This document shows, in pieces, positions 35,192 through 47,055 of a stretch of DNA of 64,000 bases. The position numbers and the translations under genes are program-made. Position 1 is the stretch's first letter; every line of letters starts with the position of its first letter. Under the pieces are notes generated by a model that had not been told where the DNA came from, did not search any database, and saw only the letters and a list, made by a program, of their open reading frames with translations. Origin of the DNA: Diphasiastrum complanatum (lineage: Eukaryota; Streptophyta; Lycopodiopsida; Lycopodiales; Lycopodiaceae); contig CM055106.1 in the NCBI GenBank assembly GCA_029204225.1, forward strand, positions 42,920,368 through 42,984,367, written 5' to 3'.

Positions 35192-36516
35192 CGTTCAATA
35201 GGCACCCATCGAGAGCCAAGAATATTATTGGACTGATTCACTCAGATGTGTGCGGCCCAATGACAGTAAGTTCACTCTCAAGATCAAAATACTTTGTGAC
35301 ATTTATAGATGACTACAGTAGGATGACTGTAGTATACTTCCTGAAGCAAAAATCAGAAGTATTTGAGGCATTCAAGAAGTATAAGGCCTATGTGGAAAAG
35401 CAACTTGGTAGTAAAATAAAGGCACTCAGAACCGATAACAGAGGAGAGTACATTAGTAAAAGCTTCAAGGAGTTTAGTAAAGCAGAAGGAATAGAGCTCC
35501 AATATACCATTCCCTACACTCCACGGCACAATGGAGTCGCAGAGTAGAAGAATCGAACGATTCTTGATGCAGCTCGATGTATGCTGCTACAGTCTAGGCT
35601 ACCCAAAAAATTATGGGCAGAAACAGTTGGCACAGCGGCCTACTTGCAGAATCAGACACAAATATCGGTTGTCAAAGGGGAGACGCCCTATAAAGTGTGG
35701 ATGTGATGCCTATATGCACATGCCATATGTAAAGAGAAAGAAACTGGATGGCAAGGCAATAAAGGTCCAATTTGTTGGATATTCTTTAAAATCAGCAGGC
35801 TACAGGGTGTATGATCCAAAGTCCAACAAGATTTTGATAAGTCGTGATGTGAGATTTGATGAAGCAAGTTTCTTAGGACTAGAAGAACAGTTTGATGGGG
35901 AATTTCTACAGCGACCCTATTTCCCAAGAGATTATCTATCTCAAGAGGGAGAGCATGCACCACAGGATCATCCAGCTGTAATCATGCCTGAGCAGCAACA
36001 AGTAGCCATAGTAGAGGCAGAAGTAGAATAATCAGCTAAACAATCTAGAGTGATCAGGTCAAGAAAGCCATCATGGAAGGTAATAGAAAACGCTGAAGTC
36101 AATAATGTATACCATATTGATTTTTGCGGAATAACTGAGGAACCAGAAACATATGAGGAAGCCATAGATGGAAGGGATCAAGAAAGGTGGAATGAAGCAA
36201 TGAGAGAAGAGTTGGATTCCATGGAGAAGAATCAGACATGGACTCTAACTCAGCTACCTGAGGGGAGAAAAGCCATCAAGAATAAATGGGTGTTCAAGAA
36301 AAAGCATAGTGCAGATGGCACAATGATTCGCTACAAGGCCAGACTGGTGGCGAAGGAGTTTTCACATAATCAAGTGTGGATTATTTCAAAACTTTTTCAC
36401 CACTTGTGAAGACGACTACCATTCGAATATTGTTGTGCTTAGCAGTCATGTTTAACCTAGAAATACATCAAATTGATGTCAAGGCAACATTCCTACATGG
36501 GGAGCTAGATGACAAA
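35192..36516 (+). pseudogene. Inverted segment of the same copia: integrase core to early reverse transcriptase
   Basis: On the plus strand, opposite to the rest of the element: IIGLIHSDVCGPM (integrase first Asp), FVTFIDDYSRMTVVYFLKQ, a divergent RTDNRGEY (second Asp) and PRHNGVAE (Glu), then the C-terminal GYSLKSAGYRVYDPKSNK region, and then reverse transcriptase from about 36100 (WVFKKKHSADGT, YKARLVAKEF, QIDVKATFLHGELDD). It ends where minus-strand HLNMT begins. At the left end FNRHPSRAK abuts the minus-strand GFDFISKDFPKD piece of the reverse transcriptase. Stops after NGVAE and near 36030 add to the damage. Confidence 0.85.
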
Positions 36517-37866
36517 GCGACGTCATGTTCAGGTGGCCCATTCGCATATGCCATAACATATCTTCATCTTGACTAGACGAGACTGCATACACCTCCTCTG
36601 GATCATCTGAAATCTCTGTTTGGTATAAATTTCCTTTCCTTTGTACTGTTATAGTAGGTCTGTCAGAATTCTTATCAAAGATGTTGCATTAGTCCTGTGC
36701 AAACTGTACTCTCATGCCAAGCTCTGTCATCTTGGCAACAGACAACAGATCCCTTTTCAATGTTGGGACATAGAGGGCTCCTTCCAGATTCTTGCGGCAT
36801 GCACAAGTCTTTAATTGCAAGCTCCCAATGCCCACAACCTTGGGCATGCTGTTGTCTCCAAGTGTGATGAATCTTTGGGCTGCTACTGGTCTGTAATCAC
36901 TGAGTATTTCCTTTCGGCATGTTACATGGACAGTAGCTCCTAAATCAATCACAACTAGAGAATTACTTCTCTGAGTAATATGTGCCTCCTCTATTTGATT
37001 CTCAGTCAACAAGAAAGCCTTGGTGCCTTCATCTTTATCCTTTTTGGATGATTCTGTTGTGTTGACAGATTCCTTCTTGGAGTTCTTCTTGGCCTTAGGA
37101 TTTGACCAGCATTCTGAGGCATAGTGCCCCTTCTTATGACAATAGAAGCATTCAATATGCTTATTGTCCTTCTTCTTTCCTTTGTTGCCTTCTTGATCCT
37201 TATCAACACTTGATTTTCTCTGTTCCCCATCTTTCCCTTTGGACCTTTTGGAGAACATGACCTGTTCTGACGATTCTCCATTCTCTGCATGTTGCATGAT
37301 CAACATCTCTTCAGCAATGGCTTTGGCAGCATCATCAAACGTCATATCAGGTGATCTCATTAGGATGGTCCTATATGAGTGATAGGACTGTGGCAAGGAT
37401 CGAATTAGAAACATGAACTACTGGACATCTGGAACCTTATGCTCTACACCAGCTGCTGCTAGTTGTATGAAGATGCTCTTCATTATGTTAACATGCAGGT
37501 CAAGATGGGAGCCATCCCAGTTCATGCTAAAGAGTTGGTTCGTGAGATGCATGATCTCCGTCTTTGTCTTTGCTTCAAACTTTTGTTGATGCCCTTCCCA
37601 AATCTGGCGATAGTAAGTTAGAATTCTTCCATATTCATCAAGATCTCCTCACTCAATGAAAGAGTTATGAGAGAAATAGCTTTATCATCCTCCCTCTTCC
37701 ATTGTGCCACTCTGGCATCTTCATGTGCTGGCCTGGGTTAATCTCCACACACTACCTCCCATAGCCCTTCTCCCTGAAGGAGAATCTTCATACGCCTCTT
37801 CCAAAACCCATAGTTGGAACCATCAAATATGATGGTTATCTTCTGTGCAGCTGCTGCTGCTGCCAT
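36517..37866 (-). pseudogene. Copia gag, zinc knuckle and protease
   Basis: ATG at 37866 is followed by an alanine run and FDGSNYGFWKRRMKILLQG, the typical copia gag start. A stop follows about 50 codons in, with further breaks before 37414. From 37414 the frame is open for 240 codons: a CCHC knuckle (CFYCHKKGHYASEC), a Lys/Ser-rich linker, the protease motif VVIDLGATVHVTC (LGA where DSGA is usual) and ALYVPTLKRDLLSVAKMTEL. The pre-integrase start WHMRMGHLNMT is readable up to about 36517, where the inverted segment begins. Confidence 0.85.
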
Positions 37867-37908
37867 TCAGTTGCCCTGCAAGCTCCCTCTGAACCTCCTG
37901 CTGAACCT

Positions 37909-37920
37909 GCTCTGATACCA
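37909..37920 (-). promoter_or_regulatory. Primer-binding site for initiator tRNA-Met
   Basis: The minus strand reads TGGTATCAGAGC, one base after the LTR end. Confidence 0.93.
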
Positions 37921-37921
37921 C

Positions 37922-38437
37922 TGCTAGAAAAAACACACAAAAGGAGAACCTGCTCTGACTGTATGGATCCTCTGAGGCAGAATAGTACAGGACAACCTGC
38001 AACTAAACGCTGCACATAGCACAATACAATCTACAAAGCACAGATTGCAAAATGCAGGCAAGAAGGTAAAACAATCATCACAGCTGACACATTAGACAAA
38101 TGTACTGTTTACTAGTGAGAATCAGAAAATAGAAAAATCAGTACAATAATGCTGCACCCATCTGTGCAGATGGAAAGATGTCTCTCCAGTTCTATCTACC
38201 AATCTTCTTACTGGTACACTCTATGAATGAAACCAGAATGCAAGGCTGATATATGTATTCCAGCTCTTTCTCTCACACACTCCGCGCCAACGTTGCACCT
38301 ACCTTTGTGTGCTTTCATGATTCTGAACCTAATACTTCGTGTAACTTACCTAACCTGATGTGTACATTTAACTAGTGTTAGGTCTAACTAACATGTCACT
38401 TGTAGGCTTGAAGGGTTGTGAAGTTCACACTCTAACA
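37922..38437 (-). repeat. Copia 5-prime LTR (minus-strand element)
   Basis: On the minus strand it begins TGTTAGAGTGTGAACTTCAC and ends TTTTTTCTAGCA, one base from the primer-binding site. Flanked outside by TAGTT. Confidence 0.95.
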
Positions 38438-38442
38438 TAGTT

Positions 38443-40080
38443 TTCTAAGATATTAAAGCGGTTGTGAAACTGAATCTTTTAGTGGCTATGCAACAAAATA
38501 TCAAAAGGCCGTTCAAGAAATTACGTAGCATATACGATGGCATTGTCATATGTTACTTACTTCATAAGCATAATTTTCCGGCTAAGCATAATTTTCCAGC
38601 TGCTAACCTTTGATGGAATGCGCTATTCATGTTAAGGTACTACGATTGGATCCAACTCCTACCTACGTTGATAATTTTATTCATTTGAATACGTTGATGA
38701 TTTTGTAACTAAATGTGCTTATAAGAAAATAGTGAAAAACTGCATCTGATTGATCATGATTGATGTAGACAGAAGAGATACACTTGCTCGTCCCAATCAA
38801 TTATATTTTTCAGATTATTGAAGCTCCGAGAGCACTCTGAACATTAAATTATCAAGTGTGATGACCTGCGGCCGAGACCCGACCCTTTCATGTTACCATT
38901 TCCGTTCAGGAATTGCATGCATCATAGGCATCTGACGGATATTCACATTTGTATACACTGTAGAGCGATGTCCGTATAGTATATCACCTGAAAGTACGAT
39001 GAATGGCCGCAACTATTTATTTTCGGCAAGCCATTTAGTTTTCTGACTTCTCTCTCATTTAGTTTTTAAGCAAAACCGGTATTGGTAGTCACATTGCTTA
39101 ATCTTCGCATGCTCAAAGCAGTTTGAATAGATTTAACTATCTTTTGTTCCATGGTCTCATTTAAGCTATGCCTGAAGGCTAAGTACATCCTTATCCGACA
39201 AAATGATGCCATTCATTAACGATTTAGTATGGCTGCTTTAATACTTGAAAGTTGAAAGCTAAAAGTTGATAGTTACATTACAAAGTTTGCTCATTCTCCA
39301 TCCACTCCAGGGCTGCGGTTGGTAAGTGTCACCATGACGCTGATATTTATCTCAAAAAATCATTGAAAGTCAAGAGAATGGATTCAAATCCTACACTGTT
39401 TTTAAAAGTTTTACTTTGACAAACCATAAATGATAACACACTACTCTTTCAAATAAAAAAGAGGAGATGTGACACTGCAAGCTATTAATGCTCTTAACAA
39501 TATTATAATATCTCATTTGTCCTCCTGCATATACTATCTAAGCTTGCTTCAACTAATTTGACAGATCATCAATAACGCTCACTATTTATGAACCCACATC
39601 ATCACCTAAGATATTAAACCGGCTGTGAAACTGAATCTGCTAGTGGTTATGCAACAAAATATCAGAAGGTTGTTCAAGAAATTACGTAGCATATACGATG
39701 GCATTGTCATATGTTACTTCATAAGCATAATTTTCTGGCTGAAGCATAATTTTTTGGGCTGCTAACTTTTGATGGAATGCGCTATTCATGTTAAGGTGCT
39801 ACAATTGGATCCAACTCCTACCTACGTTGATAATTTTATTCATTTGATTACGTTGATGATTTTGTAGCTGAATGTGCTTATAAGAAAATAGTGAAAAACT
39901 AAATGATCATGACTTGATGCATCTGACTGATCATGACTGATGCAGATAGAAGAGATATACTTGCTTGTCCCAAGCAATTACATTTTTCAAATAATTGAAG
40001 CTCCGAGAGCACTCTGAACATTAAATTATCAAGTGTGATGACCTGCGACCGGGACCTGACCCTTTCACGTTACCATTTTT
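38443..40080. repeat. Repeat locus, right part: near-complete unit plus partial second unit
   Basis: CTAAGATATTAAA.CGG.TGTG through ATTTTCC.GCTG..AACTTTTGATGG and on to the CTCCGAGAGCACTCTGAACA block occurs at about 38446-38870 and again at about 39606-40050, so the repeat period is about 1.16 kb. The 38820-39600 part also matches the sequence left of the copia insertion. Confidence 0.85.
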
Positions 40081-40114
40081 GTTCATGAATTGCACTTTAG
40101 CTCTCGTCAAAGTT

Positions 40115-41020
40115 CTATAACACTTCCAAATACATAGTATTCTGTGTAAACCTCGCCATTCCTTCCTCATCCATAAATCGATCGTCAATATCTCTAATCA
40201 GTACTTGCACCCTTGCTGTATTTCGCACTCTAGACAGGACAACGTACAACTGACCATGACTAAACACGGGTCATGGCAAATACAATCCAATCATGTCCAT
40301 TGTCTGCCCTTGTGCCTTGTTTATTGTCTTGGCGAATGCCGGTTCAATAGGGAACTGAACTCTCTGCAATTCAAATGGCAAGTTTGAATTGCTCAGCACT
40401 ATAGGGATCTGTGGAATGAGTACTCTACCACCTATATTTTTGATGGTCACTATCTCCACCTCTATGATCATTCTACCCAATCTACAGATGATCAATCGTG
40501 TGCCATTGCACAATCCCTTCTGTGATGCAATTGATCTCAACAACATTACTATCATTCCTACTTTCAAAACCAACTTATGTGGTGGACATCCACTTGGTTG
40601 CAGGCTATTCAAAAACTCCATCAGGTACACTTCAAAATCCCCACATTTGACCACACTATCGACACTATAAAATGTGCATGCATCACCAGGACATCATTCA
40701 ATAACTCTCGTTCAATAACTCTCATATTTATCTCATCAACATCCTCATTCAACGTTGTCAATATTGCAAGGCTCCTCAAAAAATTGACCCTCTTGTAATG
40801 TTCTGCAATATTGAGAAAAGTGAATGAGATCAATTCTTCTACATCATGTGTCTTGAGGCACATACCAATAGGTAGACAAATCACGTCGGTATCACGTTCT
40901 GCAAACGTGCGCTCATGACCATTACCAATGCACAACAAGTAATCAACAAACCTCGATTGTTCATTCCTATCAACTATCGGAGAAATGCGGGAGAAGGATA
41001 GATCAATCCCCTTCAATTCT
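40115..41020 (-). pseudogene. Helitron-type PIF1 helicase, C-terminal part
   Basis: The C-terminal half of the helicase of Helitron rolling-circle transposons is readable on the minus strand. RFVDYLLCIGNGHE (about 41000) and LRSLAILTTLNEDVDEIN come first. After a one-base frame shift near 40676 come SGCPPHKLVLKVGMIVMLL and GLCNGTRLII, then RVLIPQIP, QFPIEPAFAKTINKAQGQT and, after a single TGA codon at 40272-40270, PVFSHGQLYVVLSRV (helicase motif VI). It ends at TAG 40117-40115. The TGA sits where Arg is expected and would be explained by one C-to-T change. No Rep/HUH domain or CTRR end was found. Confidence 0.85.
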
Positions 41021-41149
41021 CTCGGTGCGTGCACTATTGGTGACTTAGTAGGCGAACACAAGAACATAATAATTTTACAGCTTCTAATGCGCGGTGGTAG
41101 TGGAAGCAGTGAGTAGACAACCAAACAAATCAATTAGATAGTCAGACAG

Positions 41150-41400
41150 AACATGGAAAAGCATTGCAGTATTGACATGAATCTGAACGCAAAACCAAAC
41201 AGAGCTGTAATCAAATTAAGTATAATGAAATATACAAGTCAATAATGCAGGTGAGCACAAAACAATAGCAGACATAACTGCATGCTTCACAAAGCTAATC
41301 ACAATCTGTGAAGGTTATGAACCTATTACTGATAATCTGTCTGAAAGAAAGAATCGATGCGTGAAAGCATCTACAATGTCTATCTTACATGTTACATATT
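41150..41400. repeat. Direct repeat, copy 1 of 2
   Basis: About 250 bp, including AAAGCATTGCAGTATTGACATG and CTTCACAAAGCTAATCAC, shared with 42895-43155 at roughly 85-90 percent by eye. Both are likely pieces of the same LTR family. Confidence 0.8.
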
Positions 41401-42408
41401 ATGCTTCGTTCCCTCTATCACTATATAAAAATTTTTACAGGTGTGCAGATGAAAAAGGTACAAAAGTAGTTGTGCCGTTTGTAGGAAATCGTGAGTGGCT
41501 GTTGTTGTTGTCAAGTATGATTGCACAATGCATAGAATGAGCATGAGGAGACTGCGACGTCGGGCTTCGCTAAAATTGATACTGTGAAAATGCGAAAATT
41601 GCGACACTTTGTCGCATTTTGCGCCTGTCATAAATTGCATGTAAAAATGTAATGTCACATTTTTTGCCTGTTTAAATTTACTTGTATTTATGCAGACTAT
41701 GCAACTGCCGCTTTTCTGGAAGTGTCGCAAAACACTTAGTTGCTCCTGCAGCTGGCAACAGCAGCTGACATTTCTATGTCAAGGATTGACTCGGGAGTGT
41801 AGAAATTTAGCATTAAACAATCTCAACAAAGAATCCTTGCTGCTCCATGGGTTTTGTAACCTGTTGTCGAAAGCAGAATAAGTTATCTTGGTTTGATAAT
41901 CTTTGTGTGAAGGTAGAAAAATCCAGCATCTTGATAAAAGTGAGGAATGGAACCTCTTCTCTTTTTTATCTTTATGGGAATGAAACCCATTGTTGAGGAA
42001 TGTAACCTTAATGATAAAAAGGTCTTCAAGGAATAGCCCTGTCATATCAAAGATGTAATTGAGGAATAAAACCTCTTTGATTCTGATCCTTATGGGAATG
42101 AAACCTCGTTGCTCAGACGACGTTGACAGAATCACCTTGATAACTTGTTGTTGTTTGCAAAGAATCTTGGATAGCAGATATATCTCCAATATGTCCATCT
42201 TCCAAGCATTGAAACCTATTGCCCATGTACGATATCACCCATGGCTCCAATGTCTCAAAACATAAAATCTTTTCACACATTCTATAAACTCATTTCAAGT
42301 CGATTATTAGATCTTGAAAGATCTAAAATGGTGACCAAAACTCTAAAAGTAACTAATGACAAATCTATTTCACACAATAGATTCAAGATAGCATGTCAAG
42401 TTCATAAC
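41401..42408. other. Non-coding stretch between direct repeats, probable retroelement interior
   Basis: GAATG(A/G)AACC(T/C)... words recur between 41940 and 42110. No protein motif was found on either strand. Confidence 0.35.
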
Positions 42409-43160
42409 CAGCTCTGATACCATATTGGAAAAGAGGATAACTCGAAAAGAAACGAACATGAAAAGAAGTGAACTTGAAACTCGAAAAGAAACGAACTCGA
42501 ATGGAAAGTGTTTGTGCACAACGAAATACATGAAAAGAAGTGAACTCAAAACTCGAAAAGAAACGAACTCGAATGGAAAGTGTTCGTGCACAAAGGAATA
42601 AGTTATCTCTTTCCTCAAGCATGATTACGCCTATCAAACTCGAACAAAACATTAGTGATAAAAATCATGTTCGATCTAATTACATAGCCAAACATCAAAA
42701 CATCAGAATGATAATTTGTCGCGAACAACTGGACAAACTATCAGTCGCGAATAATTCGCGAAGAGCTAGACTGAAAATCAATTGTGAATTAGTCGAGAAA
42801 GACAAGACTAATAATCAGTCACGAACAGCTAGACAAATAATTATTCGCGACCAATAAATCTGCAAAAGCGAGGAGCAGACAACCAGACAAAACAAATAGA
42901 CAACCAGACAAAACATAGAAAAGCTTTGCAATATTGACACGAATTTGAATGCAGAAACAGACAGAGCTGCAATCAGATTATGTATAACAAAATATACAAG
43001 TCAATTAAGCAAGTGGGCACAAGACAATAGCGGACGTAATCGTGTGCTTCACAAAGCTAATCACGATCTGTGAAGGTTCATGAGCCTATTACTGACAATT
43101 TGTCTGAAAGGAAAAGAATCGATGCACGAATGCATCTACAATGTCTGTCTCATATGTTGT
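42409..43160 (-). repeat. Copia-type LTR with primer-binding site on the minus strand
   Basis: GCTCTGATACCA at about 42413-42424 is the reverse complement of the tRNA-Met primer-binding site, so the LTR lies above it on the minus strand. Within it an 80-bp unit rich in CTCGAAAAGAAACGAACTCG is tandemly duplicated (about 42456-42600). The part to about 42890 is homologous, in opposite orientation, to 53440-53782, and 42895-43155 is the second copy of the direct repeat at 41150. The upper boundary is uncertain. Confidence 0.6.
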
Positions 43161-45718
43161 AAATGAATGAATTGTGTGAGTCATTAGTGTGAAAGAGCAT
43201 GAATGGGTCATGTACAGTGTGTATTTAAGAATGTCGTTGCTAGTGCATGAATCGTTCTAATTGCGTGTAGAACTACTTGTGATTAGTGGACGCAATCTCT
43301 CAGAAAGAGAGCTACTTAACAATCACTAATGCAAGGGATTAAACCAGTGACTGAGGTGTCGTAGATCACCATGCATTGAGCAGAAACAAGACATCAAAGA
43401 ATAGCATTCTTACAATAACAGAAAGAATGGCACAATAAAATATGTACATCAAATAATTGGATGGACAATACATTTGCACATAGCTGCAATGTCACTGTGT
43501 GAATCACTAATGTTGAAATGCCAGCTGCTGTTAATTACTACAAAAGGACAAGGTGAATCCGTAGCAGTGTGCCACATTGTAGAATACTGCAAGACAATAA
43601 GTGATGGAAGGTAGAAACATCACCACAGTAAAACTACGTGAATCACTAGCATAGAAATGTCAGCTGTTGTTGCCTGCTGCTTGAAGAACGTGAATGCTGA
43701 GTAGGTCCGACTCTTTTTTTTCTTCAATCGCTTATTTACATATATAACAACTGGAAGATCTTGTGCTATCTTAACTTTACAATTACAAGATTGTTAACAG
43801 CTGCTAAACTGGTCAATAGATTAGTTCATTGTTGGAGTGTGAAGACGTAATGAGTAAATCAGCACATGGACGATACGACACTCCTTGGCTTTTGGCCTTT
43901 GCTGTTTGCGGGGAAAAAGACCCCATTTTCAAGTTATTTTTGACGAAAAATCATCACCACGCGCTATTACGCTGACGCAGAATTGTTAAAAAATGACGCG
44001 TAAATGGCCCATAATGGCCGGTTGCACTACTATTAAAATATTGTTCATTTGCTAATTTACGTTGTATGAAAATTCCATTTATGCGGCCTATGCCCCTAGT
44101 TTCCGAGTTTGTTGGGACTAGGAGGTGCCAAGTTCGTAATACAATATTAGTATTTAAAAACTTGGTCGTGAGCTCATAAAAAATGAAACCGTAAATGTTA
44201 AAAATGAATTTGGGCCAGTGCCCTATTTTTAGAGGCAGTTTTTTGAAAAGTCATAAGGAGATGCCCCATTTCTTGAAAGGGTGCACCTCCAACCCATTGA
44301 GCCCCTACGTATGACCAGGGAGGAGTGTGGGATAGCTTCTCATCATTCATTTTCTTGGAGAGAGAGAGAGAGAGAGAGAGAGAGAAGCTTATGTGTAGAG
44401 AGCTCTTGGTGATCATGAGAAGGTGAAGAGAGAAGGAAGGAGAGGACGCTGTTGTGCTTGGTGCCCCACTCTCAGCCTCTTTCACTTTCCTGTTTAGTCC
44501 ATTTCATTGCTATTAATTCACTGGTTTGATCTTTAACATTGTGTTTTCATCACTTTGTTTGTGAAATCAGATTTGGCATCATTTGTTTCTTGTTGTTCCT
44601 AATCTTGTGGTTGCAGACCCTGGTATTGTGAGGATTGTAATTGTATACTTTTGCCATTTCTAACATTTGGTTGTAGGCTATAAGGATTTGGAGGCTGTCT
44701 AATACATTTCCCTGCAAGTTTTGCAGTGAGGGGATTGTCTTTTATATATCTTTACTATATCTAACATTGTGTAGCAGGCTTGCAAAATTGTGGGAAGTTT
44801 TGCTGTCTCATTGAATTGATAGAGATTAGATTATGAAAGACTGAACCTTGTTTGCAATCCACTTGCTAGTAATATTTTGGTTTTGTGTGAAGCGAATCAT
44901 AAGCCATTCTGAAACTTGGTAATCGTTGGTTTCTCAGACATTTCCCAGATTGTTCCATCTCACAGTAGGTTGTTGGATCCAAACCTATTCTGTGATTTGT
45001 TTAATCACCGATTTGTGTTTTGTTAACCAACCAAGTATGTAAATTTATGAATAGTGAGCCATTCCTCTGGCTGCTTTGAAAGCCATTGGCAAACTCTGAG
45101 TTTGCTCTGTAGATCGCAGAGGACAGGAAGCCCAATTATCTGATCCACACACCACTATCCTTCTTTGCTACTTAACTCCTTTTCAAGTCTGCCTGTGGAC
45201 TTGTCTGCAGATCTGATCTGCACTCTTCCCTTCTCCAGTTTGCACTTTCCATTTCCTATCTGCGTGAAAGAAAGGCCTGCTTAGGCTAGTCTGCAAATTC
45301 CTATCTTCCACGACCCTGCCTGCGTGCCATCAGATCCATCCACCTATGACCTATCCCTCCTCGTTGCTTGCGACCTCCTTCTCTGTTCATGATTTCTACT
45401 CGTCTTGCGACCTCTTCGCTGCCCTTGTTCTGTCTGCGCCTTCCTCTCTTCACCTCCGTCCTCATCCCTACTTTTATCTGACCTGCAGTTTCTTCTCTAC
45501 CCTGATCATTTTCATTGCTTACCTCCATCCCTAACCTTACCTGTGTATGAAAAGTTAAAACCTATCTACGTTCTCCACCTACCTGCAGTTAGCGGCCATC
45601 CTATTCACTACCTGTGAGTCTGCCCAACCACCCAATGGTGACCACTACCTTCCCTACCTAAACCAGGCTAAACCCTACTTGTGGGTTGGATCACTGTGCC
45701 CTCTACTAACGATCAATT
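43161..45718. other. Gene-free stretch, probably LTR and untranslated retroelement sequence
   Basis: Contains a (GA)n run at 44358-44385. From 44500 on, T-rich sequence with repeated TTGTGG..GCAG.C words looks like LTR or leader sequence but no TG..CA pair was fixed. Short open frames at 45301-45620 are Ser/Cys-rich artefacts of CT-rich DNA. Confidence 0.35.
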
Positions 45719-47055
45719 GTGACCCATTTCTGCCTTGCACATAAGTCTAATGGTGGTGCCAAAAATTATGTAATCTTCATTAATGACTATTCTAGATATT
45801 GTTGGATGTACCTCTTGTCTAGCAAATCTATGGTGTATGATTCTTTTGTAAAGTTCAAGACTTTGGTAGAAAATCAACTTAGTATCAGGAGTGATAATGG
45901 AGGTGAATATATCTCCAATAAGTTGATGGACTTTTGTAGTTCTAAAGGCATAAAAAGGGAGTTGTCATGTCCATACACCCCTCAACAAAATGGAGTGAGT
46001 GAGAGGAGAAATAGATCTCTTTATGAGTGTGCTAAGGCCTTAAGGTTAGATGCTTCTCTATCCAAACCATTTTGGGGTGAAGCAATAACTTGTGCCAACC
46101 AAGCCATTGGAGAAATCACACCATTTGAAGCTCTATTTGGAGAGAAGCCCAATCTCAAGGATCTCAAGTTTTTGGATCTACTTACTATGTACACCAATCC
46201 TTGGATAGAAGGAAGAAGGATGATGCAACATCCATCAAAGACATCTTTGTAAGATATGGTGAGAATAGCAAAGGATATAGAGTCTTCAATCCCATCACTA
46301 GCAAGGTGATAGTGAGTAGAGATGTTATTTTTTATGAAGGACATGCTTATGATTTGGATGATAATGCTACTAATCATCTTGATGCTAAGGATCATGCTAG
46401 GATGGAAGAGGAGCTTCCAAGTGAAGAAGAACTTGAGGATCCACCTCAAGATGCAAGAACTCCAAGAACTCCAAGAAGATCTACAAGGGCAAGGACCGAG
46501 CCATTGAGGCTCACCTATGATGGTCAAGGTGATCAAAGGGAAGGCTCATCATCTTTCACATCTTACACCTTTCTTACTTCAATGTTAGATGAGCCAACAT
46601 GCTATGAAAATGCTTGTAAATCTAAGAGTTGCATGGATGCTATGCAAGTAGAGTATGATGCTCTCATTGAGAATCGTACTTGGGATATTGTGAATCTTCC
46701 TCAAGGGAAAAAACCACTTGATTCCAAGTGGGTCTTTAGATGGATCAATAAGTAAGCATAAAGCTAGGCTTGTAGCCAAAGGTTTTTTACAAACCAAAGG
46801 CATTGATTATGATGAGACTTTTGCTCCTGTGGCTAAGCTTGTTACTATCTGGTTGATCATTAGTCTTGCTACAACCTTCAATTGGGAGCTATTCCAACTT
46901 TATTTCATTCCTCAATGGTTATTTGGAGGAAGAGATCTACATGAGGCAACCCAAGGGCTTCATCAAGACAAAGCATGAAGGAAAGGCTTGTTTCTTGAAG
47001 AAGAGCCTTTACGGGCTCAAACAAGCACCTAGAGCATGGTACCAAATTCTGATAA
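45719..47055 (+). pseudogene. Copia integrase to reverse transcriptase fragment (family shared with 52530)
   Basis: Plus-strand frames give integrase FINDYSRYCWMYLLSSKS, RSDNGGEYISNKL and PQQNGVSERRNRS, then the linker with GYRVFNPITSKVIVSRDVIF and a Pro/Arg-rich stretch. Reverse transcriptase follows: WVFRWINK, HKARLVAKGFLQTKGIDYDE and LYGLKQAPRAWYQ. Frame changes occur near 46190, 46750 and 46900. The fragment starts inside the integrase and stops after the RAWY motif, so both ends are truncated. Confidence 0.88.

Larger units (their letters stand above)
33477..38437 (-). mobile_element. Complete Ty1/copia insertion with an internal inversion
   Basis: Two 516-bp LTRs, a tRNA-Met primer-binding site, a polypurine tract and identical 5-bp flanks TAGTT (33472-33476 and 38438-38442) define the insertion exactly. 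It reads on the minus strand from 38437 down. The gag-protease part (37866-36517) and the RNase H end (35190-33994) are on the minus strand, but the block from about 35192 to 36516 (integrase and the start of reverse transcriptase) is on the plus strand. By eye the LTRs differ at about 24 of 516 sites, so the insertion is not very recent. Confidence 0.93.

Noticed and set aside
35192-36516. Separate copia element nested in the 33477 element
   Set aside because: The segment has no LTRs or target duplication, and its ends fit the two gaps in the host element's polyprotein.
45301-45620. Ser/Cys/Leu-rich open frames
   Set aside because: Result of CT-rich DNA; overlapping frames on both strands are equally open and none has a motif.
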